DNA of 64,000 nt from Verpa conica. Its lineage: Eukaryota; Ascomycota; Pezizomycetes; Pezizales; Morchellaceae. The notes below the pieces were generated by a model. It was not told the origin of the DNA and ran no database searches. It saw nothing but the letters and a program-made list of their open reading frames with translations. The position numbers and the translations under genes were made by a program. Positions within the stretch are counted from its first letter, which is position 1, and each line of letters begins with the position of its first letter. The stretch spans positions 124,001 to 188,000 of the forward strand of contig JAUFSD010000021.1 of assembly GCA_033030425.1 (NCBI GenBank). Reading direction: 5' to 3'. Of this stretch, positions 34,908 through 47,138 are shown piece after piece.

Positions 34908-35485
34908 TGGACTTTTAATTACCGAAATTATATATCATTGATATTCTCCGGATAATATCATCTATAAACCATAAATAGACTCTCTTCCCCCCCCACAAGA
35001 GATTAATATTATTATTCCTTTTTTTTTGTGTTTTTTTTTGTTTTTTTTTGGATATTAATGTTAGCGGGCATATATACTATAGAAGGAATAAATAAATCTG
35101 TTACACTGTCAACTTCCTAGTCTGTTATATCATGTGTAACCCTAACCCTTGGTTTTTTAGCGACGAGTGATCTGGGGGCGTAATTGTCCTTAAGCTAGCT
35201 AGGTAGAGAGGAGGGAGGTTGGGGGGGGGATCTATGGTCTTTACTTTATCGCGGTGTGGAGAATGGGGGTGTAGAGTTGTTTTTTATGAAGTCTGTTAGA
35301 AACCCCCCGTGGAGGTTGGAAAGTACTGGGGAGTTTCTAGGTTCGCGTTTTTTTTTTTTCTTTACGTGCCAGCTTCGTTGCTTATAGGGGTCTCGCGTGA
35401 ACAGCTGTTTTTGTAGACTAAAGAACGAACTGCGAGAGCATAACATCGATTTCTATTGTGAGATTGCGTGGAGACTCGGAACAGC

Positions 35486-35608
35486 AAAAAAAAAAAAAAA
35501 AAACATTGCTTGAGAAGGAGAAAAGGGGAGAAAAAAAAGAATCGAAACCCGAGAGATGGTGTTCTTGATAAACCTCAGAAAATGACACTCAAAAAAAAAA
35601 AAAAAAAA
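35486..35608. repeat. Two A18 homopolymers
   Basis: Runs of 18 A at 35486-35503 and 35591-35608, downstream (in transcript sense) of the minus-strand gene ending at 35802. Confidence 0.8.
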
Positions 35609-35801
35609 CCCGAGATAGGAGACATAGTCGTCTAAGATTGCATACAAGCCCAACACCATTGTAATCAAAACGCCAAAGTGCCAAGAGGAATATTACACTA
35701 CACGTACTAGACACTAAAATACAATAATAATAATAAAAAAAAGCAACCCATTACTGCTCCAAAAAACCCCTAGCCTGCTTCTCCACCAAAAGCAAACCCC
35801 C

Positions 35802-36689
35802 CTACGCCGCTGCCGCAGCTTCCTGTTTCTTTCCTCTCCCAAAGAACTTTGTGATTTTCCTTCCAAAGCTCCCTAGTGACCCTTTCTTCAGTACAACCTC
35901 ACTATCACTTTTGCTCCTCTGTACAGGCTTGATAAAGTCCGGCAAGGGCGGCAACGGCCTCTCACTCAAGTCGATGGTTGATTTTGAGTTGTACGAGGTG
36001 CTTGGTCGGTGATGGGATGTATTCGGCCTCTGATGGGATGTACTCGGTCTAGGGAACAATGCAAGCTTCTCCCGGTCTCCGTGAAGTCCAGGATTCTTCT
36101 CCTGTCGTCGAGAGCGGATATCGGCAGTCTTTGGTCGGTTAGATACATCAATAACCGTTGGTCGTCGGCACAAGACCGGGCTAGCCGTAGCTCCGGAGGG
36201 GGTGATATTTGTGCTTCTCAGAGTTGCATTCGAGGCACGAAGATTGATGACGCTGAACTTCCGTGCGGTTGCAGTGGTGGCGAATTCATACATAATTGGG
36301 GAAAGAGGCTCCAATGGTGGTGGGGCAGGGTGAGGCTTTGAGGTAAGGGCGAGAAGGGTGGCTTTTTTCGCGTCATCGTCTGAGGTTGTTGGGGATGTGA
36401 AGGTCTGGGTTGTGGTCCGGTTGAATGACGATGCTGCATTCGACGGGACGTACTGGTTGGGGGATGGCGCGGGGGCAGTGAGGAGTGCCTTGCATGCACG
36501 ACGCAGGTCGAACTCAGTTCGTGGAGTGAGAGGCGTCAAGGGGAGGGGAGGGATGCTGTCTGTATCGTCTTCGTGGAGCCCTGCTTTCACTGGTAGTTGG
36601 GTTTTCTATGCAAGTTAGCTATGCACGAGAGGAGAACAATTACATGTACTTACTATTGGTGCTGGTCTAGAGAAAGCTCTTTGCCTCAT
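35802..36689 (-). CDS. Hypothetical proline/serine-rich protein with basic C-terminus
   Basis: Two exons: 36689-36654 (12 codons) and 36605-35802, giving 279 aa. The 48-bp intron has donor GTAAGT, branch GCTAAC and acceptor ATAG. The join is phase 0 and supplies an ATG that the long exon lacks. The protein is disordered: PPLPLTPLTPRTEF near the start, a triple RPSTSH/RPNTSH/RPSTSY repeat in the middle, then ERPLPPLPDFIKPVQRSKSD and a basic amphipathic end (SFGRKITKFFGRGKKQ) closing in five Ala. PxxP and TPR sites suggest an SH3-binding or phosphorylated adaptor, but no family is recognised. Confidence 0.62.
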
Positions 36690-39478
36690 GATTGCGGTAG
36701 CTGTGAATATTCGTTGATCAAGATCTGGGAAGCGTGTAGCAAGCCTTCAACGAAGGGGGGCCAAGTCGTATATATGTATTAAGGTGTACGCTCAGCGTAA
36801 CAAAGGAGCACTTCCGGTGAATAACAAAAATGACAAAAAAAAACAACACAAAACGAATGATATTTGCAAAAGGCTAGAGAACAAGAAAGGGTGGACCAAG
36901 GGTTTCTATAACAACATAAGCCCCCCCCTTCGCACAAATAGGGGATGGAGCCTGTTGGTGATCTGATCCATCCCCCCATCTCACCATTATTCACCGCCCT
37001 GGGGGACCATGGTAGGCCCACTGAGACCGCATGGCGTCGGATCCTGGCCATCGCGGGGTGAACGCGGTTAGTATATCCAGCCTGCAATTCGGCAAGCGAG
37101 TCGCTGTTGGCTGGGAACCTTGCAAGGTCGCGTTTCAGCATTTGGGTGCGATGGCCGTTAACTAATTTCCCCGTCAAGGGCCCTGTTCGTCCGATGGGTT
37201 AATATCGAAGCAGAAGCGGAAATTCATCGGCCTGGGGAGGACTAAACGGGCACTGTCTGGCCCTCCCAGGCGAGGTCCGGGGGGCTGCGAGATCTTGCGG
37301 TATCACAGGAATGGACGATCCGCGGGCTTTTTTCTGAACGTGAGCATAGGGTTCCGTGGATGCCGAGTCGTCTTATTATTACTGGCCTGCCTTGTTTGAT
37401 CTCCCCGCCTGGGATCCAGCGGCGATTGGTCTTCATCCAAAATTGCACTTATCTCATCCGATCTCGCATATCGCATCTTATTGAAGACTGCAAAGGCCTG
37501 TTTTAATATCATCCAATCTATTATATTTCTCCGCACGTCAACGTGCAACCTATTACCTCTTCGGTTTGGCGGACTGAACCACTCCTAGCTGTTACAGCTA
37601 CCGCGCGTCGGGCGCATTGATCTAAACCCAGCCCTCTCACGATTGTCGTGTAGGGTAGACGGCTCTATAGGTGACTTATATCCTGCTATTGATCGGGCTC
37701 CTCGTCATTGAGTATCACAAGTGGGATTGCAACAGTGCCCAGGGGGTGCCGGTACCTCCCGAACCGTGGTGCGGATACCGCGGTCAGTATATTACTGCTC
37801 CTGGGCAGATCGATAGAGGCCCGAGTGCTCCTAGCCTTGCCAAGCACATCCTTCGAATACCCGAAGATGCCTTTTGAAACGAGTGATAAGCGGTCATCAA
37901 AGAATGCCTTTGCCCCCCTTCTGGTGGGCTTATCCATAGGCCAGTCGTGCGGGTTAGGGGTTTCTACACAGTATTTACACATGCAAGACGATACATGTGA
38001 AAACAGCCCTCTTTTTTTCAAAAGGCAGCGGCTATCTGCAACTCCCTCTCTAATACATAGTAGAAATCCCAATCTGCACGCGGAGTGGTCTGGGTTGGAA
38101 AAGAACCAGGGTACTGGTAAAAGGGGAGGCTACAGTGTCTTGGGCGTTGCAACGTTGCCCTTATCCCGCATGCGTGTGTATTCTTAGTCCCTCGTGCTGT
38201 CTGTGTCTTGAACTTTATTTTAACAGGTTCTATGCAATGCACTTAGTCGCTGCGACATTCTATTGCCCTTCTATATGGCGTGGGAGTCTTCGGTACAGAA
38301 GTCAGTCGGTATGGCGTACGTAGTGGTAGGGTGAACCATTGAATGATGGTCATTAGTCTCGTCTCTAGGCGCTGAAGAACTGCACTTATCTCACATATCT
38401 AATCTGTGATAGTCGCTCGCCTAAGACGGGGGAGAACCAATGGGAGCTGAGGGATCGACTTCTTCCTAGTATCCCCCAAAGATCGAGTGATGTGTCAAGA
38501 GGCCTGGGAGCCGGTTATTCTAGTCATACTTATCCTCAGCATAAAAGGCATCAGTCTAGATGATTTTCAAAAATAGGTGGTCTCTATGCGGTATAATCCT
38601 ATCGCTCACCTGTCTGACTTATGTAATAGTAATCAATGGTCTTGTGGCTACTAGAAGATCTTTCCCCTCTTTACAATGCCCACTCAAACCCTTATAATAT
38701 TATGATGTAATATATACTAGGTTGTGGCTATTGCAAAAAAAAAAAGATTCATATTAGTAATCATCCAAGTCAACAGGTACCAGTACTAACCTCAGTAATA
38801 AAGGGGGAGAAACAACATTAAAAGAAGTTAGAATACTATTTTCCTTTTACACCCACAATAGTCAAGTGTTTTATTTTATTTTTTTTCGGATACGTAATCC
38901 AACCACTCACAGGTCTGGTTCTCGTCACGCCTGAGATCTTGGATCCCTACACTTTAATTAATAATCAACTATTCAAGAGCCCCGTCTCCGTGATCCGGCC
39001 CGCAGGATGTCTAACAGTCACGGATACGTGTCTGGAATTCATCACAGGAACAAGAAACATGCATGGAGCCTCAGTCCACATGGTCGTGAAGGAATAAATC
39101 TGCTGTGATTTGAGGGTTGTGGGGTTGCACACATAATTACAACTTGATTAACGCCACACCTTGACCCTAATAGGAGCTTGAACCAATGATGTCTCATGCC
39201 ACCCATCTAATTAATTTAGAACATTATTTTTTTTTAGTATTTTGACCATTCACACTATTAATCCTCATCTAAGAGCTAGCTGTAATATCAGAAGAAAAAA
39301 ACTAGCATCATTTTATTTTTTTCCCTAAGCTTCTCCTGATTTACTACCCCCATGACCCTTATTCAACAGTCTGTCTGTCTGTCTGTCCAGGATGAAATAT
39401 TAGGAACAACCCACGCCTTCGGAATCGGCACAACATCGGAAAGTTCTTCCACTCCTAACAGAAGCTTTAAAACTCAAG
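36690..39478. other. 2.8-kb region without a supportable gene
   Basis: 37000-38200 is less AT-rich than its surroundings and open in several frames on both strands (e.g. 37686-38072 minus, 37708-38187 plus), but no domain, signal peptide or consistent splice signal is seen. This could be an old transposon remnant. A (ctgt)n microsatellite lies at about 39367-39388. Confidence 0.35.
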
Positions 39479-40786
39479 ATGGTTCTACCCTGGTTTTGCA
39501 CAGCCGTTATCTGGACCGCATTTCAAGTTCTGCAATCCGTACCGCCAGCACTAGCTCAGCTGCCTGATAATGAGACTGCGGCGCCTGTACCCGACGACTC
39601 ACTGTACGCGACTAACATCGGGATAAACAACAATGAGTTCAAGAAAAACATCACATCACTCGAGCATCTCGCCGAGGATCTCGGAATGGAGGACGCTGCT
39701 TTTCAGGAAGATTTTAATAGTAATGGCGGTTACAATATCGCCTGGCAGGCTCGTCCGTAAGTTGTTAATTAGTTATTTACATACCACCTTGCTCTTTTCG
39801 CTATATAATATCTGACTGGATATCTATAGAGTGTGGCATTTCGCGCGATACCTGAAACAAAATACTTGTTATCCACAAAGTGCGGTGACCCCAGCAGGAG
39901 AGCAGTCGCCTGCTGCGGGACTACAGTACTGGCCCAAGACGCAAGGGGGGTGCTCTGACCCTGGCTCTACAGGGTGGAGTAATCCGTTCCCGACGTACTA
40001 CACAGTTAGTAAATGCAGCGATAGCGAGTTAAGGGTATGTTCAAGAAACTCTAATATCGTACCCCCCCTCCCCCCTCCCCCAGATCATAGCTGAAGATAT
40101 TGGTTAGGTTGTGTATAATCTGTTCTTTCCAAAAGACGGATGGGGACACGGTGGAACAGGACATGCATACGATTGGGAACGTGTTTTTGTCACCTGGACG
40201 AAGAACGGGACGACTTGGTCAACGTCGAATATGGCGTATAGTTATCATGGGACGTATAATAAATATAAATGGAATGAGATATGGACGACTAAGTACTAAA
40301 CCAATCTCTTTCTTGGTGATTATTTTATTTGGGGGAGGGGAGGGGAGGGGTTTGTTAATTAGGGCTTTATGAGAGGGAAGGCTAATAACCCGGATTAGCA
40401 CGGACGACCGCACTCAGGTCCCAGACGATGGCGTCAATCAGAGAATGCCAAAGGTGTTTGTTAGCTGGGGTAAGCATGCGACCTTCCGCGATAGGTGTGG
40501 CGGACCACGTGGGTACTGCTGTTGCGGGATCGGTGATATCATCTCGGAGAATCTCCCGTGGGCGCAGAGGAGGGGCGACTACTACTATGTTGCGGAAGAA
40601 GGTATAGTTACTACTCCGGTTATGGAAAGATATTCAGAATGCTTACTCTTTCCTTTTCCCCTCCGTCAAATAGGGTACCTTCTGAATGCTGGTCGTGAAA
40701 CCGAATTGGGGAATAAGATTGCCGGGTTCAACTGGGGTGGAACTTCGTATCCGGGTTTGATTCAGGATACGATATGTCAGAAATAG
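39479..40786 (+). CDS. NLP family protein (NPP1-like), divergent
   Basis: Five exons: 39479-39756, 39830-40034, 40108-40292, 40399-40601 and 40674-40786, totalling 327 aa with all phases consistent. There is an N-terminal signal peptide (about 26 residues, ending PALA). The family hallmark appears as GHAYDWE, where most necrosis- and ethylene-inducing-peptide-like proteins have GHRHDWE, preceded by a YNLFFPKD strand. The first His, the Asp and the Glu of the motif, the usual metal ligands, are kept; the second His is Tyr. Family members are secreted and some are cytolytic to plant cells through sphingolipid binding. The changed heptapeptide makes toxicity here doubtful, and many fungal NLPs are non-cytotoxic. 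Exon 4's acceptor (GATTAG) is the least certain junction. Confidence 0.75.
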
Positions 40787-42165
40787 AAGGTAGTGGGTTT
40801 CCGTGGTTCTAAGATGGTTATATCAGAGGTCTAGAAGATATATAGTCTTTAATATTTAATTTATAAGATGAGATGATATATAGTATTTGTGGGCCGAACC
40901 TTCTATATTAGAGCGGTAAGGAATAGATGATAAAAAGCTCGCGATCGTTGAAGGAACACGCCAAAGTAGTGTGCATGTGAATATCGGGTGTATAGAGCCC
41001 CACTAGACGAGAAGAACACAGTTCTGCGCCTAAGAGGCTCATGCGTCTGCTCAGTCCAAGCGTAGAGTATAGCTCTAGTCGGGCACCGGGGTTTGATTAC
41101 CACTTTCTCGATAATGAGCATCTGTGGGCTGCCAGGCCCTAGGCGTTGCCTAGCCCACCGTTTTGTTTACGCAAGATATCCTTGTCGCATCTGTGCAACC
41201 CGCGGACCGACAACTTAAGCGTAAAATAAGAGGAATACCTGGCTCACGAGCGTTTTGCCAGCAGGTTGTTTCGTCATAAATGGGGTGGCGTGTATTTGAT
41301 AGGGGGACGCTATGTCTTGGCTTTTGGTGATAAGGTGCAAGAAACGTCATCTCCACCGATAGAAGACCAAGCCAGAAGCGCTTCTACCCCTTAAAGCCCA
41401 CCCTAACTTGGCCTCATGAGTACCTTAGCTTGCTCGTCCACACCTGGCTCTCCTTGCCCATGTACTTATGATTAAATCATTCGTTAATACTTGGCTTCAT
41501 AAGCTATCACTCACATACCTTTTAGCGTTGGAATTCTTTGTCTAACTCCTTGAGTCCTATAATGAGCATTGGATTGAATTTACTTCAAAGATTTAGTACA
41601 TCTCCTAAATACTGATAACACGGAGAGTATAGAGTATGGGATTCGCACTGGGAGTAGACAAATTCCTGGGCGAAAAAGAAGCCTTGGGGTTGACTTTATA
41701 ATATGAGCGGAAAGGAATCGCTGTAAAGCTAAATATGAATAAAAGGTTCTCACTTGATCTTTGATGAATCTTTGTCAATGAGTCTGTACCTCTATACCAG
41801 CGAGAAGTGTGGCAAGTACATTCGTTTTAGTCTTAGGTGTTGGGGTGTGTTATGCGAGTGATTTCTAGTGATTGATACTTTGGGTTCATCTTGCCCTCAA
41901 CAGCTGGGGAAGAAAGGATACATGTAGTTTCCAAGAGCTGATCACCAGGAGGACTTATCCGATTAACATCCACTGGGCTGAGGTTAAGGGAGGGATAAAA
42001 GAAGTCTCTGGCTAAGCTTTTGTCGTCGACCTCGCTACTGGGTGCCTGGCAACACTAACTTCTTCACCTAAACACCCTATCCCATTATCAACTCACCAAA
42101 AACACATTGCTACTCTAAATCCTCTGTTATTATCACTGCTCACCTTGATTCATCTAGCGGTAGCT
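40787..42165. other. Intergenic region with dispersed repeat copy
   Basis: No supportable gene. About 41459-41480 carries ccatgtacttatgattaa, matching 208-225 near the window start. From 42100 on is the presumed leader of the next orphan gene. Confidence 0.4.
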
Positions 42166-42993
42166 ATGCCTAATAATTTTGCTCCTACGTCCTTAACTCC
42201 GCAACGTTCGCATCCTGGAAGTCTACCTAGGGATAAAGCCTCAGCACACAGGGAGATGAGAATCGCCCAAGAATCGCCCTTCTACACTGGAACTCCGATG
42301 AGCGTAATCGCTGCTCGAGCCAGCAAGTTTGCCACTCTTACGAATGATTTAGATCTAGTCAAGTGTCAACTGAAAGAGAACGGCGATGAACAGGTTATAT
42401 TGGGGGTGCAGCTACAGCAGGCTCATGAAGCGGAGAGAGCTAGTTGGAAAAAAAGGAGGGCGATGATCATAGCGGCGTAAGTACTCTTGGGATGGAGTTT
42501 CTTATCAGCTCGCTGACGATATGGTTTAGCAACAACCGTGCAAGCAAAATACAGAACAGCAGTCTCTCTGCCACTACTGACAGTCTTTACGCTTTATACG
42601 ATAATATCACTGGCAAAACGCTTTCTGGGTTCCCAAGAAAAGTAGAAGATATTGAAGCAATGAGTGGTGAGTCCCCTCTTGAAAAAAATCGAAATTAAAA
42701 CTGATGCCAGAGTGGAGGTTAACTTGGATATCTCGATTGCATTCGTTCCCATAAACCCTTTGTAACCTCAATGTCTAACACTAGAATTAGACCTTTCGAT
42801 AAGTGAGATGCTAATCGCTCTCGGCGAACTCCCTCCTACCACTAGAGGTGCACTACGGAGATGCTTTGAGTCCACGATTGGTCTGCGCCTTCCCTTCCGT
42901 CCTCCACTTGAATCATGGGTTCGACCGAGGAGGTACCCCCGAAAAGGGTCCTCTAGCCCTGGGAGGAAGCCTAGGGCCTCGTATAGGAAGTAA
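42166..42993 (+). CDS. Orphan coiled-coil protein
   Basis: Three exons fit in frame: 42166-42476, 42530-42666 and 42785-42993, giving 218 aa (donors GTAAGT and GTGAGT, acceptors TTTAG and ACTAG). Residues 45-105 form a likely coiled coil (DLDLVKCQLKENGDEQ, LQQAHEAERASWKKRR). The C-terminal part has a helical segment (SISEMLIALGELPPTTRGAL) and a basic tail (RPRRYPRKGSSSPGRKPR). No family is recognised. It opens a run of small orphan genes in AT-rich DNA that continues to 57 kb. Confidence 0.5.
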
Positions 42994-44319
42994 GGTGTCA
43001 CTACTAGATTAGTGTATTGTTCGCGGACCAGTGTATGGTTCTCGTGCTGTTATGCATTGTTTCAGAGGAGATTAGTTGATTGGTTGATACACAAATGATT
43101 TTGAACAGCCAGGTTTCTAGTCCGCTGCTCAGTAGTATCTTTGGGCCGGGGGCAGGTCGTAGTACATCAATCGGCCTTTGTAAACCCATTACATTTTGGG
43201 GAAAGGGTTTCTTCCTTGTGTAATTGGTCAGATCGTATAGATTTGGAGTAATGAAAAAAATCTTTATTTCCACTCGTTCAACTTGGCACCTGACTAAACT
43301 TACACCAGCGGTGATCTGGGCTGTGAAGATAGCTCACTAATATGCTTCGAAGGGCATGCTAAACTGATAGACTGTTTCAGTTTCTGAGTCAGCTGTTCGT
43401 TTCTGCATCTGACTGTTCTGTAGAGTGCGCCATCGTGACTGAATATGCACATTGGCTTTCAACTCGCTTTCACACTAACACCGCTGGATATTTCTTTAAA
43501 TACTAAGGAGCTTCTTGTGAAGCAAGTATTTATGGCTTATTTTCAAAGATACCGGAGGGGGAAGCAAGGTCATGAATGGTCACTCGTTCTTGGCGACTTT
43601 TGCGGTTTAGGACAGTAGGTCTTGGCATGAATTGATGGAGATAGGTAGGTCTTGGTAGCCAAGATGGCTCCGCCCAAGGGTTATTTCCGGGTATACGGTA
43701 TCGCAAAAATAGTGCGAGGTTTATTAAACGTGTAAAAATATTATACGTGACTTCCTCTAGCATGCTCATCTTTGCTGGAGGGGTATAGGTCATCTGGGTT
43801 TCAGGTCGTGTTTATGTCTTTAAAACAACAGAGGCTGTGTAATGGCAGCGTGGACATTTAATGTTAGTTATACCCGAGGCACTACTTTCACTCATAGGAT
43901 TCCAAGAATCCCCTCGGTGGTCCTTGATGGGGTTTCTGGATACACTGGTAGGAGAAAGGATATTTTTCCTCTCAGGGCACAGTGTAGTGGCAGAAAAAAA
44001 AACTTGTATAATCGAAAAGAGGCCAATCTATTTTGAAAGATGATTTTTTATTTTCCGTACGTCTAACTAGAGAGAATAACCTCAACTATTTGCCATATAG
44101 GACTATAGTAGACGTTATTATAGAATATCTGTTCATTAAATCTCCCTATCGTGAAATAAACTAGAGAAATTCTTCTCCGCCCACATACCCCCTCATCTTA
44201 ACCATTAATTCCAATAGCATGCTTTAAGGCAGCGCGTCGATCAGTCAGGCTTCTGGGGGAAGGCAGCTCAAGCGCGCCAAGGATCCTTCTCATCGACTGG
44301 CCTATTGTAACGTAGATCA
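42994..44319. other. Intergenic region
   Basis: No convincing gene. An 87-codon minus-strand frame with an ATG (43793-43530) is the best candidate, but it has no family match or splice support. Confidence 0.35.
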
Positions 44320-44946
44320 TTAGTGACTTTGTTCTTCATAGCCTGTGTTGATAATGGCAGTGGGTTGAACTATACCATTCATCCGGTCAATCTCACCCTC
44401 TGACATTGGGAAGTTAGGAATTTCAAGGGCGGTTTGGACATCGTGGAGGGCAAAAATGATCCCACCACGAGCGTTCAAGCGCCGATGGAACCAGTTGAGA
44501 GCGCTAGAAGACAGTGAATAAATCAGTATCATTTCAGGGGAGTTAAAGGATTTATTTTTCTACCATGCGTTATTGGTCCTAGTTGTCAAATTATACCAAT
44601 CACGTGTGGCTCGTTCAAATGATGCCATGCTTGTCATGTAGGTTTTCTTGCTGTCCAAAAAAGCCACCAGGTAGTCTTTACTGATTAATCCCACGCTATA
44701 GAAGTCTTCAACCCGCTCCGTGCTCATGCCGTAGATCATAGCCTCTCCACGGTCTTTGATTTCGGAATAGTTTGCTAGAAGATAACCAAGGAAGTCTCCC
44801 ATTGTAGGAGAAACTATCGTGCGAGGCATTATGCGGCCTATGAGGTTGTCTAGACCAGCTGCCTCGTATACAGCTTCGGCAGCATATTTGGTGTATTTAT
44901 CGATGAGTCCTTGGATAACGACTTCGTGTCGGTTAGTTGGAGGCAT
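44320..44946 (-). CDS. Orphan helical protein
   Basis: Two exons (44946-44564 and 44503-44320; donor GTAGAA, acceptor TTCTAG) give 188 aa. Mostly predicted helix: residues 1-45 MPPTNRHEVVIQGLIDKYTK onward, MGDFLGYLLANYSEIKDRGE, and DYLVAFLDSKKTYMTSMASF. The second exon reads ALNWFHRRLNARGGIIFALH and continues smoothly. No signal peptide, no known domain. It belongs to the orphan cluster. Confidence 0.5.
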
Positions 44947-46384
44947 CAGAGGTGATATTTACAAGATGTAGGTAGGAGATGGGAGATGAGAGAGGGGTTA
45001 ATGGGGATTGAGGCAGATCTATTTAAATTTAGAGGATGGGGGCTCTAAAAACTTAAGTAATTTCATGCCATAAATTATTCCTTCTGGTGTATACACCGCT
45101 GGAACGAGTCGCGGGAACTGTCACACTGTACGAAACGTCTGAGAGGATGAAATGAGGTGTTCTGCTATATGAATAGTTTTTCTACTGCAATAACGAAATT
45201 TATTGAAGGTATCATAAGCTTATTCCAGTATACTTATGTATGACGGGTGATTTATGCTAATATCTTGCCATAGGCCTAATATCTACAGCCGTTTATATAT
45301 AAATGGTTATTATTAGGGAAAGAGCTATTTATAAATTTTAGCATATAAAGAAGTGAGTTCATTTAATGTAGGGACTTTTTTTGCGGCTCTATTACTACAT
45401 TGTAGTGTCCCCGTAAAGGTGGGAATCTCGCAATATCAATTTATTTCCAGCTCAGCCCCTTTCCCACGATTTAGCCAGAGCTAGAGTTATTGTTATACAG
45501 TTCTAGAGATATACTTTGTTTTTGTCATTTGGAAAACACTAAACGTTTGTCTCCTCTACATTTAATTACTCTAGTAAGCACTGACTTTTGTCCTTCGCGG
45601 ATATCTGCATGTAAAGTTGTAAATATGTATTAGTCATAACAAAGAAGGACTCAGAGTTGTCTCGGTTATGGAGAATCTTATCCTGTCCGGTTCTAGATGT
45701 AGTTTAGCGTATATATCTTGACGACATGCCATCAACAGATTTCTCAATCACTTCTTTCCCACAAGAATCCCCAAAACCCATTCTTAGGAAGGTAACCTGC
45801 ATTTAACCCTCATGAGTCTTTGGTAAAATGAAGTCTGGACCTACGGAGCGCAAAATGAACATTACCTCATGTGTATACATATATCTGAATCTATTGTTCA
45901 GTACCCTCGGTAGGTATTCTTTGAATCACCATATTGACATCGTGATAGTTTATCATCATCGGTATTTTTAGGGCTATGGCTTGGCTTATTAAACCCCTAG
46001 AACTCTGCATGAAACTCTGGATGCCACTCTGAAGGAGGCTCTAGGTCAACTACTAGTGAGGTGGACGTGTGTTTCTACTGACAGTAACGTATTGGGTTTT
46101 ACAGCTTTGAAGCCACGATTTGGGGGCTTTATTGGCTACAGGCATCGGAATTCTCTTCACCAGAAACGGCCAAAATATTTCTTCACATCTTCAAGGTAGA
46201 CTCTACTTCAAAGTTCGTTTTAGGGACGTTTCTGGCTTGAGCATCTAGGATAAACGGATGGGTCCCTCCGTGCAAAATAGAATTTTCTTTTTATTTGTTG
46301 CAGTTGGCTAAATATCCGGGGATATCTTAATTAACAACCGCAGATACATTCTCCTAGAACACTGAGTTCCTTGTAGGGATCCAC
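44947..46384. other. AT-rich stretch without genes
   Basis: Both strands carry dense stop codons. No tRNA, repeat or inverted-repeat element recognised. Confidence 0.4.
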
Positions 46385-47138
46385 CTATCTTAGATACCTG
46401 GCATGCCCCTGCAATAAGGCCAAAGTTCTCAGCCTGGAAATTTGAGCTATCAGAGGGAGGTCGCTGCCTGGGGCGGAACTTGTTGGGGGAATATAAGGCG
46501 GAGGTGGCCCCATTCGGCGCTTCCTGCGAAGTCTAGGTCGGAATTGAACAGGTTGAATAATGGGGGTAGCCGGTGGATTGGATTCATGATCCTTTTCTTC
46601 TATAATCGGGGTACAGGCAGAAACGGTAGGGGCCAGGGTGATGGAGACGACTTGAAATATGGCAGAAGCTGCACCGGAGAAGGACCCTAGAGTTCGGTTA
46701 ACATGATGAGGCCCAGCAGTGATGGGACATGTTTGAATTTTAGCTGGAATACAGACCTTCCAAGCTTGCGGCGCTGGCGGGGATGCTTGCGACACTTCCG
46801 GGCTCGCTATTAAGCGGGCATCTGCGTACTGCGGCATTCTAAACACTTTTTTAGCAAGGACAGCGAAGGCACTATTCAATCCTAAAGTCACCTACTTGGG
46901 CTTCATTTGCGGTGGTTGTTCTGATGTTGAAAAAGTCAGGATTTTCGGCTGAGTTTTGCTGAATTCCCATAGTATCAGGCTCTTCTAACACAAAGCCCAG
47001 CAAACGTAATTCAGAGGCGTATAAAGAAGAAATATTGCTGGTATCATTATCCATAAGGACTTGGCCAATGTTTGGAAAAGGGGGTTTGACACTAGACGTC
47101 TTGGCCATTGCCTTCATCGCCATCATGTCGCGATTCAT
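46385..47138 (-). CDS. Orphan proline-rich protein (tentative model)
   Basis: Two open exons join through a 46-bp intron: 47138-46892 and 46845-46385 (donor GTGACT, branch TGCTAAA, acceptor AAAAAG), giving about 235 aa from the first ATG. The open frame continues upstream to about 47267 without an ATG. The first part is Met-rich and hydrophilic (MNRDMMAMKAMAKTSS). The second has Pro-rich and basic stretches (FRPRLRRKRRMGPPPPYIPP). No family is recognised. The non-standard donor makes this a weak model. Confidence 0.35.

Larger units (their letters stand above)
32978..35801. other. Gene-poor region with repeats
   Basis: No supportable gene. It contains an inverted-repeat element (33566-33888), a (TAGG)n microsatellite (34862-34907), a telomere-like taaccctaaccc (35137-35148) and two poly-A runs of 18 (35486-35503 and 35591-35608). 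The proline-rich open frame at 34403-34693 lacks support. Confidence 0.4.

Noticed and set aside
35137..35148. Telomere-like taaccctaaccc (also near 4759, 11537 and 25574)
   Set aside because: Only one to two units at each place, not an interstitial telomere array; at most telobox-like elements.
37708..38187. 159-codon plus-strand frame
   Set aside because: No ATG at the start and no domain; an equally long frame lies on the opposite strand.
43530..43793. 87-codon minus-strand frame with ATG
   Set aside because: No family, no regular secondary-structure pattern, no splice or promoter support.
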